A DNA stretch of 8,706 bases from an uncultured Rhodoplanes sp. (GTDB lineage: Bacteria; Pseudomonadota; Alphaproteobacteria; Rhizobiales; Xanthobacteraceae): NCBI GenBank assembly GCA_936924235.1, contig CAKZHN010000136.1:1-8706 (forward strand), read 5' to 3'. Shown here piece by piece: positions 1 to 6,726 of this stretch (position 1 is the first letter of the stretch; each line of letters opens with the position of its first letter). The notes under the pieces are model-generated. The model was not told the DNA's origin and searched no databases. It worked only from the letters and a program-made list of their open reading frames with translations. Position numbers and translations under genes: made by a program.

Positions 1-1473
1 CGACGTGGCGTGGCCGCCGCCGCGGCTCACCGTGACGCCGAGCAACGCGAGCAGGATCGCCCCCATCACCGCGACGATGAAGGCCGAAGCCAGCGAGCGG
101 AAGAAGTTCAGCGCGCCCATCGCGATGCCGACCTGGTGGTTCGGCACTGCGTTCTGGATCGACACCGTGGTGATCGGATAGACGAGGCCGATCGAGGTGC
201 CGACGACGCCCATCAGCACGATGGCGGAGCCGAGCCCCATGTCGGGCCGCCAGATCAGGAAGCCGAGCGCAATGAGTGCGCAGACCAGCCCGATCATCGG
301 CGCGCGCTTGTAGTGCTTCCAGTACAGCATCGCCTGGCCGGACAGCAGCGAGCCCGGCGTGGTCATGGCGAGCGGAATGAGCGCAATGCCGGACTCGGTC
401 GCGCTCAGATGGTGCGCCACCTCGAAATACATCGGCACCACGATGGTGAGCCCGATCGAGGTGCCCATCGCGAGCGAGGCCGACGTGCAACCCATCCGCA
501 TCACCGGATTGTTCAGCACCGCGAGCGGCAGGAACGGCTCGTCCGCGGTGTTGAGCCGCCAGGCGAACAGCAGCGTCAGCACCGCCGACAGCCCGATCAG
601 GCCGAGAACCGGCGCCGACAGCCACGGCAGTTGGGTGCCGCCCCAGGTGAGCGCGAGCAGGACCGGAATGCACGACGCCATCATCAGGCCGGCGCCGAGC
701 ACGTCGAGCTTGTGGCGGCGGTCGTGGCGCGGAATGCGGCGGAGGTTGACGTGGGTCAGCGCCGCGGCGCCGAGCGCCAGCGGCACGTTGATCCAGAAGA
801 TGATCGACCAGTGCAGATGTTCGGCCATCATGCCGCCGAACACCGGGCCGACCACGCTCGACGTCACCCACACCACGCCCATATAGGCCTGGTAGCGACC
901 GCGCTCGCGCGGCGCGACGATGTCGGCCATCACTGACTGGCACACCGGCAGGATGCCGCCGCCGCCGATGCCCTGCAGGCCGCGACCGACGATCAGCATC
1001 ACCATGTTCGGCGCGGCCGCGGCCGCAGCCGACCCCGCCATGAACAGGCCGATGGCGACGAGAATCATGGTGCGGCGGCCGAACAGGTCCGAGAGCTTGC
1101 CGTAGAGCGGCGCCACCGCGGTCGAGGTCAGCAGATAGGCGGTGACGACCCAGGACAGGTTCTCGAAATCGTGGAACGTGCGCCCGATGGTCGGCAGCGC
1201 GGTCGCGATGATGGTCTGGTTCAACGCCGCGAGGAACACCACGAGCATCAGGCCGAAGAACACCTGGCGGATGTCGGCTGCGCTCATCGCGCCGCGCGGC
1301 GGGCTCGCCACTGCGGCAGCGGCCGCCGCTGCGGCTTCGGCCGGCGTCTGCGCGCTTGATTTGCTGGAAGCTGGCTTTACGGAAGGGGCACGGTCGGCGG
1401 CGGTGTTCCGCCTCTGCCGGACCGTCATTCGCACTCTGGCGCGGGCACGGGCCGCAGCCTTCGAAAAATTCAT
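1..1473 (-). CDS. MFS multidrug transporter, DHA2/EmrB-QacA type (copy 1, C-terminus cut by window edge)
   Basis: Inner-membrane proton-driven drug efflux pump of the 14-helix DHA2 family; the substrate cannot be read from sequence. The frame is open from the ATG at 1473 to the left edge (491 codons). By comparison with the paralogue upstream, roughly 75-90 C-terminal residues are missing. Visible motifs are the helix-1 motif ALNQTIIATALPTI (about 83-96), motif A GKLSDLFGRR (125-134), the helix-4 stretch GRGLQGIGGGGILP (163-176), the loop VAPRERGRY, and motif C SSVVGPVFGG. The usual helix-1 Asp is Asn85 here. Residues 1-62 are an Arg- then Ala-rich low-complexity tail not found in copy 2. An AAGGA sequence lies 12 bases before the ATG at 1473; ATG 1428 or ATG 1287 are alternative starts, and 1287 would remove the tail. 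The gene lies 204 bp downstream of copy 2 in the same orientation and probably has its own promoter. Family call is secure; start is uncertain. Confidence 0.92.
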   Translation of the reverse strand, partial: MNFSKAAARARARVRMTVRQRRNTAADRAPSVKPASSKSSAQTPAEAAAAAAAAVASPPRGAMSAADIRQVFFGLMLVVFLAALNQTIIATALPTIGRTFHDFENLSWVVTAYLLTSTAVAPLYGKLSDLFGRRTMILVAIGLFMAGSAAAAAAPNMVMLIVGRGLQGIGGGGILPVCQSVMADIVAPRERGRYQAYMGVVWVTSSVVGPVFGGMMAEHLHWSIIFWINVPLALGAAALTHVNLRRIPRHDRRHKLDVLGAGLMMASCIPVLLALTWGGTQLPWLSAPVLGLIGLSAVLTLLFAWRLNTADEPFLPLAVLNNPVMRMGCTSASLAMGTSIGLTIVVPMYFEVAHHLSATESGIALIPLAMTTPGSLLSGQAMLYWKHYKRAPMIGLVCALIALGFLIWRPDMGLGSAIVLMGVVGTSIGLVYPITTVSIQNAVPNHQVGIAMGALNFFRSLASAFIVAVMGAILLALLGVTVSRGGGHATS

Positions 1474-1490
1474 CTCGACAATCAATCCTT

Positions 1491-1522
1491 GCGCTCAAAC
1501 GCTTCGTTTGGCGCTCTAACGC
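1491..1522 (-). promoter_or_regulatory. Twin 12-bp direct repeats, putative operator of MFS copy 1
   Basis: On the minus strand GCGTTAGAGCGC (1511-1522) and GCGTTTGAGCGC (1491-1502) match at 11 of 12 bases. Their starts are 20 bp apart, about two helical turns, and the nearer copy ends 17 bp before the start codon. Part of the same stretch (1496-1510, caaacg-ctt-cgtttg) is also a perfect 6-bp inverted repeat. This placement fits a repressor or activator site controlling the efflux gene. The binding protein is unknown and no regulator gene is in the window. Confidence 0.4.
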
Positions 1523-1528
1523 GTTGTT

Positions 1529-1553
1529 GGGACCCCCTTTGCACCGAGGTCCC
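1529..1553. repeat. Inverted repeat gggacc/ggtccc in the gap between the two MFS genes
   Basis: Perfect 6-bp arms (1529-1534 and 1548-1553) flank a 13-base loop. There is no T-run on either side, so a terminator is unlikely. It could be part of the leader or an additional protein site. A second small hairpin, ggcgttt/caacgcc at 1604-1617, lies nearer the end of MFS copy 2 and also lacks a T-run. Confidence 0.25.
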
Positions 1554-1677
1554 GCGGCGATTCGAGACTTCAATACTGCACTGCAAGATCGCTCTTTGAC
1601 GCAGGCGTTTCAACGCCCGGCTGAGCGTAGCAGCCATGACAAGCCGCAACGCCCCCGCAAGATTTGCTTTACACTTG

Positions 1678-3216
1678 TTATTCCGCCGCGATCCGGTCGG
1701 CGTCCGGCCGCAAATCCTCGCGCCCCAAATCGTCGCGGCCACTGCGCAGCGGCTTTTCCTCGACGACCAGCACCGCAACGAGCCCGGCCGCGAGCAGCAC
1801 CGCGCCGGCCGCGAACAGCCAGCCGAACACCGCGGCGAAATCCGAGCCGGCAAGCTTCGAGCCGCCGCGCAGCATGTCGAGCGTCAGCCCCCGGCCGCCG
1901 CTGTCGACGCCGCCGAGCACGATGGCGCCGAAGGCAGCGACGATGATGGCGCCACCGAGCTGGCGCATGAAGTTCAGCGTGCCGGTCGCGGTGCCGAGCT
2001 GATGGGGCGCCACCATGTTCTGCACGATGGTCGAGGTGACCGGATACATCACACCCAGCCCCGCGCCGCCGACACCGAGCAGCACCGAGCACTCGAGCAG
2101 CGTGAGCCGCGCCGGCCAAGCCGCGAGCAGCGCCAGCATGATGATGGCGAGAACGAGCCCGCCGAGCGGCACGCGCTTGTAGTGCGCGGTCATCACCATC
2201 AGCCGGCTCGCCGCGAACGAGCCGGCCGTGATGGCGGCGAGCCAGACGATCAGCGCGGTGCCCGAGCCGCTCGGCGTGAAGCCCAGCACCAGCTCGAAAT
2301 ACACCGGCAGGAACACGGTCAGTCCCAGGAACACACCGACACTGAAGAAGCCCGCGATCGAGATGGCGCAGACGGTCGGCTGGCTCAGGATCGACAGCGG
2401 AATGAACGGCTCCGGCGCGCGCAGCACACGCAGCCCGAACAGCCCCCACAGCACCGCCGAGCCCGCGAGCAGACTCAAGATCGTTGCCGAGCCCCAGGGA
2501 TGGCGCGTGCCGCCCCAGCTCATCGCCAGCATGATCATCAGCGCAGCGAGCATCATCAGCAGCGCGCCGAGCACATCGAGCTTGTGCGGCCGGTCGTGAC
2601 GCGGAAGCTTGCGCAGCGCCCGGTCGGTCATCCACAGCGCCAGCGCGCCCATCGGCAGGTTGATCCAGAAGATCATCGTCCAATGGAAATAGTCGGTCAG
2701 CACGCCGCCGAGCAGCGGGCCGAGCACGCTCGCCACCATGAACATCACCGAGGTGTAGGCCATGTAGCGCGGCCGCTCGCGCGGCGCGACCATGTCGCCA
2801 ATCACGGTGTGGGCGATCGGCAGGATGCCGCCGCCGCCGATGCCCTGCAGCGCGCGGGCGACGATCAGCGCCGGCATGTTGGGCGCGAGCGCGCAGGCCG
2901 CCGAGCCCACGATGAAGATCGCAAGCGAGGTGAGCAGCATCAACCGCCGGCCGTAGATGTCGCTGAGCTTGCCGAACAGCGGCGTCGCCGCCGTGTAGGT
3001 GAGTAGATAGGCCGACACCACCCAGGACAGCGTCTCGACGTCGCCGAGGCTCCGCCCGATGGTCGGCAGCGCCGGCGACACGATGGTCTGCTCGAGCGCC
3101 GACAGGAACATCGCCAGCATGATGCCGGACATGATCGACAGGATCGTGCCGTGGTCGAGCAGCGCGGGCGAAGGCGCAGCAGCGCCGGCCTTGTCGGGCG
3201 GGTTCGGGGTGGTCAT
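1678..3216 (-). CDS. MFS multidrug transporter, DHA2/EmrB-QacA type (copy 2, complete)
   Basis: Complete 512-residue inner-membrane efflux transporter with the length and hydrophobic pattern of the 14-helix DHA2 family. Seen in order: helix-1 motif ALEQTIVSPALPTI (40-53), motif A GKLSDIYGRR (82-91), helix-4 stretch RALQGIGGGGILP (121-133), loop VAPRERPRY, motif C VLGPLLGGVL (about 164-173), and a final helix ending LVAVLVVEEKP before a charged cytoplasmic tail. The helix-1 acidic residue is Glu42. The ATG at 3216 is chosen because it leaves a short polar N-terminus. A TTG at 3252 is in frame, but the added residues look non-coding and overlap a hairpin. The gene is paralogous to the downstream copy, with long shared stretches such as LQGIGGGGILP and VAPRER, so the pair arose by tandem duplication or joint acquisition. 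Substrate unknown. Confidence 0.94.
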   Translation of the reverse strand: MTTPNPPDKAGAAAPSPALLDHGTILSIMSGIMLAMFLSALEQTIVSPALPTIGRSLGDVETLSWVVSAYLLTYTAATPLFGKLSDIYGRRLMLLTSLAIFIVGSAACALAPNMPALIVARALQGIGGGGILPIAHTVIGDMVAPRERPRYMAYTSVMFMVASVLGPLLGGVLTDYFHWTMIFWINLPMGALALWMTDRALRKLPRHDRPHKLDVLGALLMMLAALMIMLAMSWGGTRHPWGSATILSLLAGSAVLWGLFGLRVLRAPEPFIPLSILSQPTVCAISIAGFFSVGVFLGLTVFLPVYFELVLGFTPSGSGTALIVWLAAITAGSFAASRLMVMTAHYKRVPLGGLVLAIIMLALLAAWPARLTLLECSVLLGVGGAGLGVMYPVTSTIVQNMVAPHQLGTATGTLNFMRQLGGAIIVAAFGAIVLGGVDSGGRGLTLDMLRGGSKLAGSDFAAVFGWLFAAGAVLLAAGLVAVLVVEEKPLRSGRDDLGREDLRPDADRIAAE

Positions 3217-3246
3217 GGCGGCGCACCATGACGAAGCGCGCGGGAA

Positions 3247-3269
3247 ATACAACCGCCCCGGCGCGGGGC
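3247..3269 (-). terminator. Rho-independent terminator after the repeat protein gene
   Basis: On the minus strand GCCCCG-CGC-CGGGGC is a perfect 6-bp all-GC stem (3255-3269). It is followed by GGTTGTATTT, a moderately T-rich tail. It lies 35 bases past the TAG at 3304-3306 and before the MFS copy 2 start, so it would separate the two transcripts. The short stem and imperfect T-run keep confidence moderate. Confidence 0.5.
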
Positions 3270-3303
3270 AGCCCTGTCGAATGGGCGTGACGAAAGCCCG
3301 AAG

Positions 3304-4878
3304 CTACACGTTGAAATGGATCAGGAGGTGCCCACTGCCGTCGTCGCCCGGCGAGAAGTTGCCCTGGGCATACGACCCGACAATTGCGATGCTCGCGGTG
3401 TGGCTCGGATCGCTCTGGTCGGTCAGCAACAGGGTGCCGCGGGTGTGCGCGTTGTTGCTCGTGTACTGCACCGTGGTCGAGCCGGCCATGAAATCCTTGA
3501 AGTCGATCGTGTCGGTGTCGGCAAAGCCCGCGATGTTGCCATGCACGTCTGGCGCATCGTGCAGGATCAGATGCCCGCCCGCAGCGCCCGAGAACTCGAT
3601 GTGGTTGGTCGAGCCGGCCGCGAGATCGACCGAGCCGGTGCCCATGATCTGGATGGTGCCGTTGCCGGTCACACCGCCGGTCACATCGAGCGTGGCGTTG
3701 TCGGCGATGAGATCGCCGGTGTTGGCAACGGTGCTCTTGAGCTCGACCAGCGAGGAGGCGTTCGACTTGATCGTGCCTTTGTTGGTGACGGCGCCGATGG
3801 CCTCCACATGGCCGGACTGGTCGCCGAGGATCGTCCCGTCCGCCAGGTTCGTCACGGCCTGGTCGAACAGGACCAGCCCGGAGTTCGAGGCCGTGATGGT
3901 GTCGGTGTTGCGGGCGTCGCCGTGCACTTCGAGCGTGCTGGGGAAGGAATGGATCGGCCCGAACCCTCCAAGGAACTGCACATTACCCGTCGCCGTGATG
4001 CTTCCGGAATTGTTCAGGGCGCCCCCGACCGTGAATTTGCTGCCGCCCTGCAACTGGATGCTGCCGCTGTTCGTCACATCGCCGGTGGACGAACCGGTGG
4101 TGATTGGGCTGGTGGTGAAGTTGACGCCGGTCTCCGTGAGGGTCCCTTTGTTGTTCAGATTCCCGACCGAGAGGGTTGAATCATTGCCGACGGTGATGCT
4201 GCCCGTGTTCACGGTATCGCCGTGAACGGTCAGACGGCTGGCCTGGTCGACGGTGACTGTTCCCTTGTTGGTCAGTCCGGCGTCCATCAGCATGGTTCCG
4301 CCGGAGGTTGCGATCTCGCCGTGCCCGAGTGATCCACCCGTCACGCTGATGCTTGCGGCGTTGATGACCTGCCCGGCGAACTCGAAATTCGCCCCGGTGT
4401 TGCCCGCCGAGATGCTGCCGGTCTTCACGTGCGCGGGATCGCTGTCGTCGACCAGGTTGCGCGTCACGCCGCCGACATAGAGCTGCCCGCCGATGAAGAA
4501 GGAGCCCACGTTACCGGTGTTCACCAGACCGCCGGTGACATGGAGCGTTCCAAATTTCAGCTGCACGTTGCCGCTGTTGCGGAGATCACCGCCGATGTTG
4601 AACCGTCCGCTGTTGTCGGTGGCGAGCTTGCCGCTGTTGAAGACGTCCCCGGTGATGCCCAGCGTGGCCTGCTCGACCAGCAACTCGACACTGCTGCCGG
4701 CCGGTTGAGCGACGCGCAGGCTGTTGATGCCCGGTGTCGAGACGCCGCCCAGCGTGACGGTGTAGCTGCCGGCCTGCTGGATCTTGATGTCGTCTGTCGG
4801 AAACGGCAGCGACGCCGGATTCCAGTTCGCGGCCACGGCATAGTCGCCGCTGACGCCATGCGCCCAATTCTTATTCAT
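3304..4878 (-). CDS. Repetitive beta-helix adhesin-like protein, probably type I secreted
   Basis: A 524-residue protein, rich in Gly, Thr, Ser, Asn and Val, with no cysteine. Residues 1-45 resemble the W..G.SGDY..A.NW...LP..TDDI.I..G.YTVTL opening of many rhizobial exported repeat proteins. About residues 65-425 are degenerate 20-30-residue units of the form [LV]xNxGxIxVxxxSxLxVxG (for example LNNSGSITATG, VNTGSITVGNDSTLSVG), which predict a right-handed parallel beta-helix. Residues 430-524 (GHLILHDAP, FADTDTIDFKD, GTLLLTD, ASIAIVGSYAQGNF, GDDGSGHLLIHF) match the C-terminal module common in such proteins. There is no N-terminal signal peptide or autotransporter barrel, so export by a type I system through an uncleaved C-terminal signal is inferred. 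No such exporter is in the window. ATG 4878 is preferred over GTG 4905 because GGGGA sits 7 bases upstream. Adhesion or matrix role is a guess. Confidence 0.85.
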   Translation of the reverse strand: MNKNWAHGVSGDYAVAANWNPASLPFPTDDIKIQQAGSYTVTLGGVSTPGINSLRVAQPAGSSVELLVEQATLGITGDVFNSGKLATDNSGRFNIGGDLRNSGNVQLKFGTLHVTGGLVNTGNVGSFFIGGQLYVGGVTRNLVDDSDPAHVKTGSISAGNTGANFEFAGQVINAASISVTGGSLGHGEIATSGGTMLMDAGLTNKGTVTVDQASRLTVHGDTVNTGSITVGNDSTLSVGNLNNKGTLTETGVNFTTSPITTGSSTGDVTNSGSIQLQGGSKFTVGGALNNSGSITATGNVQFLGGFGPIHSFPSTLEVHGDARNTDTITASNSGLVLFDQAVTNLADGTILGDQSGHVEAIGAVTNKGTIKSNASSLVELKSTVANTGDLIADNATLDVTGGVTGNGTIQIMGTGSVDLAAGSTNHIEFSGAAGGHLILHDAPDVHGNIAGFADTDTIDFKDFMAGSTTVQYTSNNAHTRGTLLLTDQSDPSHTASIAIVGSYAQGNFSPGDDGSGHLLIHFNV

Positions 4879-4885
4879 GAAATTT

Positions 4886-4890
4886 TCCCC
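4886..4890 (-). promoter_or_regulatory. Ribosome binding site deciding the repeat protein start
   Basis: GGGGA on the minus strand, 7 bases before ATG 4878. The alternative in-frame GTG at 4905 has no comparable site. Confidence 0.6.
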
Positions 4891-4961
4891 ACCACAATGC
4901 CCCACAACAATGGACGCAGTGTTCAGGATGCGGTGCCGTGGTCACAAGTCAGGAGAAACCC

Positions 4962-5006
4962 GGCAATGAGTTGTATCGAGTTGCATGACGCGATTGCGTC
5001 AAACGA
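4962..5006 (-). promoter_or_regulatory. Possible promoter/operator of the repeat protein gene
   Basis: A perfect dyad tgacgc-gatt-gcgtca lies at 4986-5001. On the minus strand its outer edge forms TTGACG, a good -35 match; the candidate -10 downstream (around the TCGATACAAC stretch) is weak. The dyad is about 110 bp upstream of the start codon, just past the terminator of the upstream gene. A regulator binding the dyad would overlap the -35. Only the dyad itself is directly seen; its role is inferred. Confidence 0.3.
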
Positions 5007-5037
5007 CAAAGACAAAGGGCAGCCACAGGCTGCCCTT
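5001..5037 (-). terminator. Strong rho-independent terminator after the small secreted protein gene
   Basis: AAGGGCAGCC and GGCTGCCCTT form a perfect 10-bp stem with a 3-base loop (5015-5037). On the minus strand it is followed by TGTCTTTGTCGTTT, a T-rich tail. It lies 55 bases past the TGA at 5092-5094. Transcription of the repeat protein downstream therefore most likely starts anew. Confidence 0.75.
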
Positions 5038-5058
5038 CCGAATGTCCGCGATCGAAAA

Positions 5059-5076
5059 CCGGCCCCTATGGGCCGG
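5059..5076 (-). repeat. Second hairpin between stop codon and terminator
   Basis: ccggccc (5059-5065) and gggccgg (5070-5076) pair perfectly around a 4-base loop, 16 bases past the stop codon. It has no T-tail of its own. It may protect the mRNA 3' end or help the terminator that follows. Confidence 0.45.
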
Positions 5077-5091
5077 ACTGGAACCGCCGGC

Positions 5092-5493
5092 TCACTTCAG
5101 CTCGACGTTGACGCGCGTGCGGCTGACGACGTGGCCGCGGCAGATGCGCACCGTGTACCACTGCACGCTGCCCCAGCGGTTCGGTCGCTGCTCGCACTTC
5201 ATCAGGCAGTCCGCCTCGGCAGGGGTCGCCGCCAGCCGCGCAAACGGCCCGCGATAGGGGCCCGTGTAGAGACCGCCGCCGGACCACGGGCCGTCGAACA
5301 CCGGACCGCCCGCGGGCGCGTTGAAGGCGTTCCAGCCGCACTGGTTGGGGGCTTGCTTCGGGTAGGAGCCGAGGTCCTCCCGCCAGAAGCCGGAGTCTTC
5401 CATCCACCAGTCTGCGGAGGCGGCGACGGGCAGGACGGCCGTGGCGATCGTCGCAGCCAGGGCGAGCACCGAGTTCTTCAGCAATGGACGCAT
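5092..5493 (-). CDS. Small secreted four-cysteine protein, function unknown
   Basis: A 133-residue protein that I do not recognise as a named family. Residues 1-27 are a clear Sec signal peptide: a basic start (MRPLLKNS), a hydrophobic core (ALAATIATAVLP), and the cleavage site ASA|DWW at 27/28. The mature chain of about 106 residues is rich in Trp, Gly and Pro and has four cysteines (52, 96, 100, 118), the middle pair as DCLMKCEQ. Two disulfides in the periplasm or outside the cell are plausible. The glycine-rich middle (GGPVFDGPWSGGGLYTGPY) is probably a loop or linker. The start is well supported by AAGGGGGA five bases upstream. The gene stands alone between its own terminator and the peroxidase gene upstream (99 bp gap). 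No catalytic motif is visible. Context does not give a function; a link to the downstream repeat protein is possible but unproven. Confidence 0.8.
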   Translation of the reverse strand: MRPLLKNSVLALAATIATAVLPVAASADWWMEDSGFWREDLGSYPKQAPNQCGWNAFNAPAGGPVFDGPWSGGGLYTGPYRGPFARLAATPAEADCLMKCEQRPNRWGSVQWYTVRICRGHVVSRTRVNVELK

Positions 5494-5498
5494 AGAAA

Positions 5499-5506
5499 TC
5501 CCCCTT
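5499..5506 (-). promoter_or_regulatory. Ribosome binding site of the small secreted protein
   Basis: AAGGGGGA on the minus strand, five bases before ATG 5493; it fixes that start. Confidence 0.6.
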
Positions 5507-5592
5507 CCCGCGGCGACCTACCCCCTCCTTATAGCCCGTCCCGGCCGCTGTGTCGCCCTTTCTTGCTGAGCGAACCAGCCTTCCCCCAGCGA

Positions 5593-6645
5593 TTATGGCA
5601 GCCGTTCATAAGCCGCCGCCGTGGTGCTGCCCGCCCCGGGCTGCTCTGTCAGCGTCTCCATGAAGACGATCAGGTCGCGCTGCTCCTCGTCGGTCAGGCG
5701 GATCGGCATCATCAGCGGCGAGCGGCTCGGCCGGTCGATGCCGCCCTGCTCGTAATGCGCCAGCACGTCCTTGAGCGTCTCCTGCGTGGCGTTGTGCATG
5801 TAGGGCGGGCGCAGGCTGACCGAGCGCAGCGTCGGGGTCTTGAAGGCATACTTCGCCTGCTCGTCGTCCTTGACCACGCGGCCGCGGCCGAGATCGGTCA
5901 CGGTGGTGCCGATGTCGTGGAAGCGGTCGTCGGTGAAGCGCCAGCCGGTGTGGCAGGTGAAGCACATCGTCTGGGTGGAGTTGAACAGCGCGAAGCCGCG
6001 CTTGGCCTCATCCGAGATGGCGCCCTCGTCGCCTTCGATCCAGCGGTCGAACGGCGCCACGCCCGGCTCGAGCGTGCGCTCGAAGGCCGCGATCGCCGAC
6101 GCCATGGTGTCCACGTTGATCGGCGCGCCGGGCAGCGCGGCCGCGAATTTCGCCACATAGACCGTGTTGGCGCGGATGCGCGCCTCGATCACCTCGACCT
6201 TCACCGGCGTCTCGGTCTCCTGCATCGACATCGAGCCGGTCGCGATCGACGACCTGGCCTGGGCTTCGAGGCTCGCGCTGCGGCCATCCCAATTGACGGG
6301 CGCGGCGCCCGCATGGCCGATGCCGAGCAGCGGCTGCGACTTGCGCGTGGTGAGCTTGCCGGAATCGTTCACGCTCCTGGGGTCGGTCACCGCCCAGCCG
6401 AGCTCGGGGAAGTGACAGTTCGCGCAAGCGGTCTTGCCCGACGCCGAGATCCGCGGATCGAAGAACAGCCCGCGGCCGAGCTCCGCCAGCGCCGGATTGA
6501 GCACCGGCAGCGGCGGCGGCCGGCGGTAGTTCTGCTTCGTGGCGGTGATTTCAGCGGCGGTCTGCGCGGTAGCCGGAGACGGCAGAACAATCGCAGCGGC
6601 AAGCAATGCGGACGCGATCGCGCCCGTGGTCCGATGACTGATCAT
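5593..6645 (-). CDS. Periplasmic di-heme cytochrome c peroxidase / MauG-family protein
   Basis: A 350-residue c-type di-heme protein that in this family reduces hydrogen peroxide to water or, in MauG relatives, oxidises a protein partner. Residues 1-27 are a signal peptide ending ATA|Q, so it acts in the periplasm. The two covalent heme sites are CANCH (74-78) and CFTCH (228-232), in the usual spacing. Family landmarks include LGRGLFFDPRISASG (57-70), WDGR (119-122) followed by LEAQA with the conserved Glu127, and the C-terminal PTLRSVSLRPPYMH (271-284). The region where classic CcpA enzymes carry the Met of the electron-transfer heme reads HYEQGG (Tyr298), as in MauG-like members. The start at ATG 6645 has an excellent GGAGG seven bases upstream. 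It is divergent from the YidB-like gene. No methylamine dehydrogenase genes are present, so a mau role is not indicated. Family secure, exact reaction not. Confidence 0.93.
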   Translation of the reverse strand: MISHRTTGAIASALLAAAIVLPSPATAQTAAEITATKQNYRRPPPLPVLNPALAELGRGLFFDPRISASGKTACANCHFPELGWAVTDPRSVNDSGKLTTRKSQPLLGIGHAGAAPVNWDGRSASLEAQARSSIATGSMSMQETETPVKVEVIEARIRANTVYVAKFAAALPGAPINVDTMASAIAAFERTLEPGVAPFDRWIEGDEGAISDEAKRGFALFNSTQTMCFTCHTGWRFTDDRFHDIGTTVTDLGRGRVVKDDEQAKYAFKTPTLRSVSLRPPYMHNATQETLKDVLAHYEQGGIDRPSRSPLMMPIRLTDEEQRDLIVFMETLTEQPGAGSTTAAAYERLP

Positions 6646-6650
6646 AATAT

Positions 6651-6658
6651 TTCCTCCC
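6651..6658 (-). promoter_or_regulatory. Strong ribosome binding site of the di-heme peroxidase
   Basis: GGGAGGAA on the minus strand; its GGAGG core is seven bases before ATG 6645. Confidence 0.75.
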
Positions 6659-6726
6659 GCAATACCGCCGTCATAACCGCGTCACACGCCGCGGTCGTCG
6701 GCTGATTGGAGGAGTGCGGATTGTCC

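Noticed and set aside
10..936. Long plus-strand open frame opposite MFS copy 1
   Set aside because: His/Arg/Asp-rich composition typical of an antisense shadow in high-GC DNA; the minus frame carries clear MFS motifs.
1013..1031. A gcggccgcggccgcagccg stretch also found near 6933 in the YidB-like gene
   Set aside because: Both encode or complement runs of Ala codons in high-GC DNA; chance plus codon bias explains it better than a mobile or recombination repeat.
1636..3006. Long plus-strand open frame opposite MFS copy 2
   Set aside because: Same shadow composition; the opposite strand encodes a complete transporter with conserved motifs.
3059..4225. Plus-strand open frame opposite the repeat protein
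   Set aside because: It spans a terminator and two gene boundaries on the other strand and reads as a low-complexity Pro/Val/Ser complement of the repeats.
4429..6705. Very long plus-strand open frame across the peroxidase and small secreted gene
   Set aside because: It covers several real minus-strand genes and terminators, has no domain resemblance, and its composition is that of a complement of GC-rich coding DNA.
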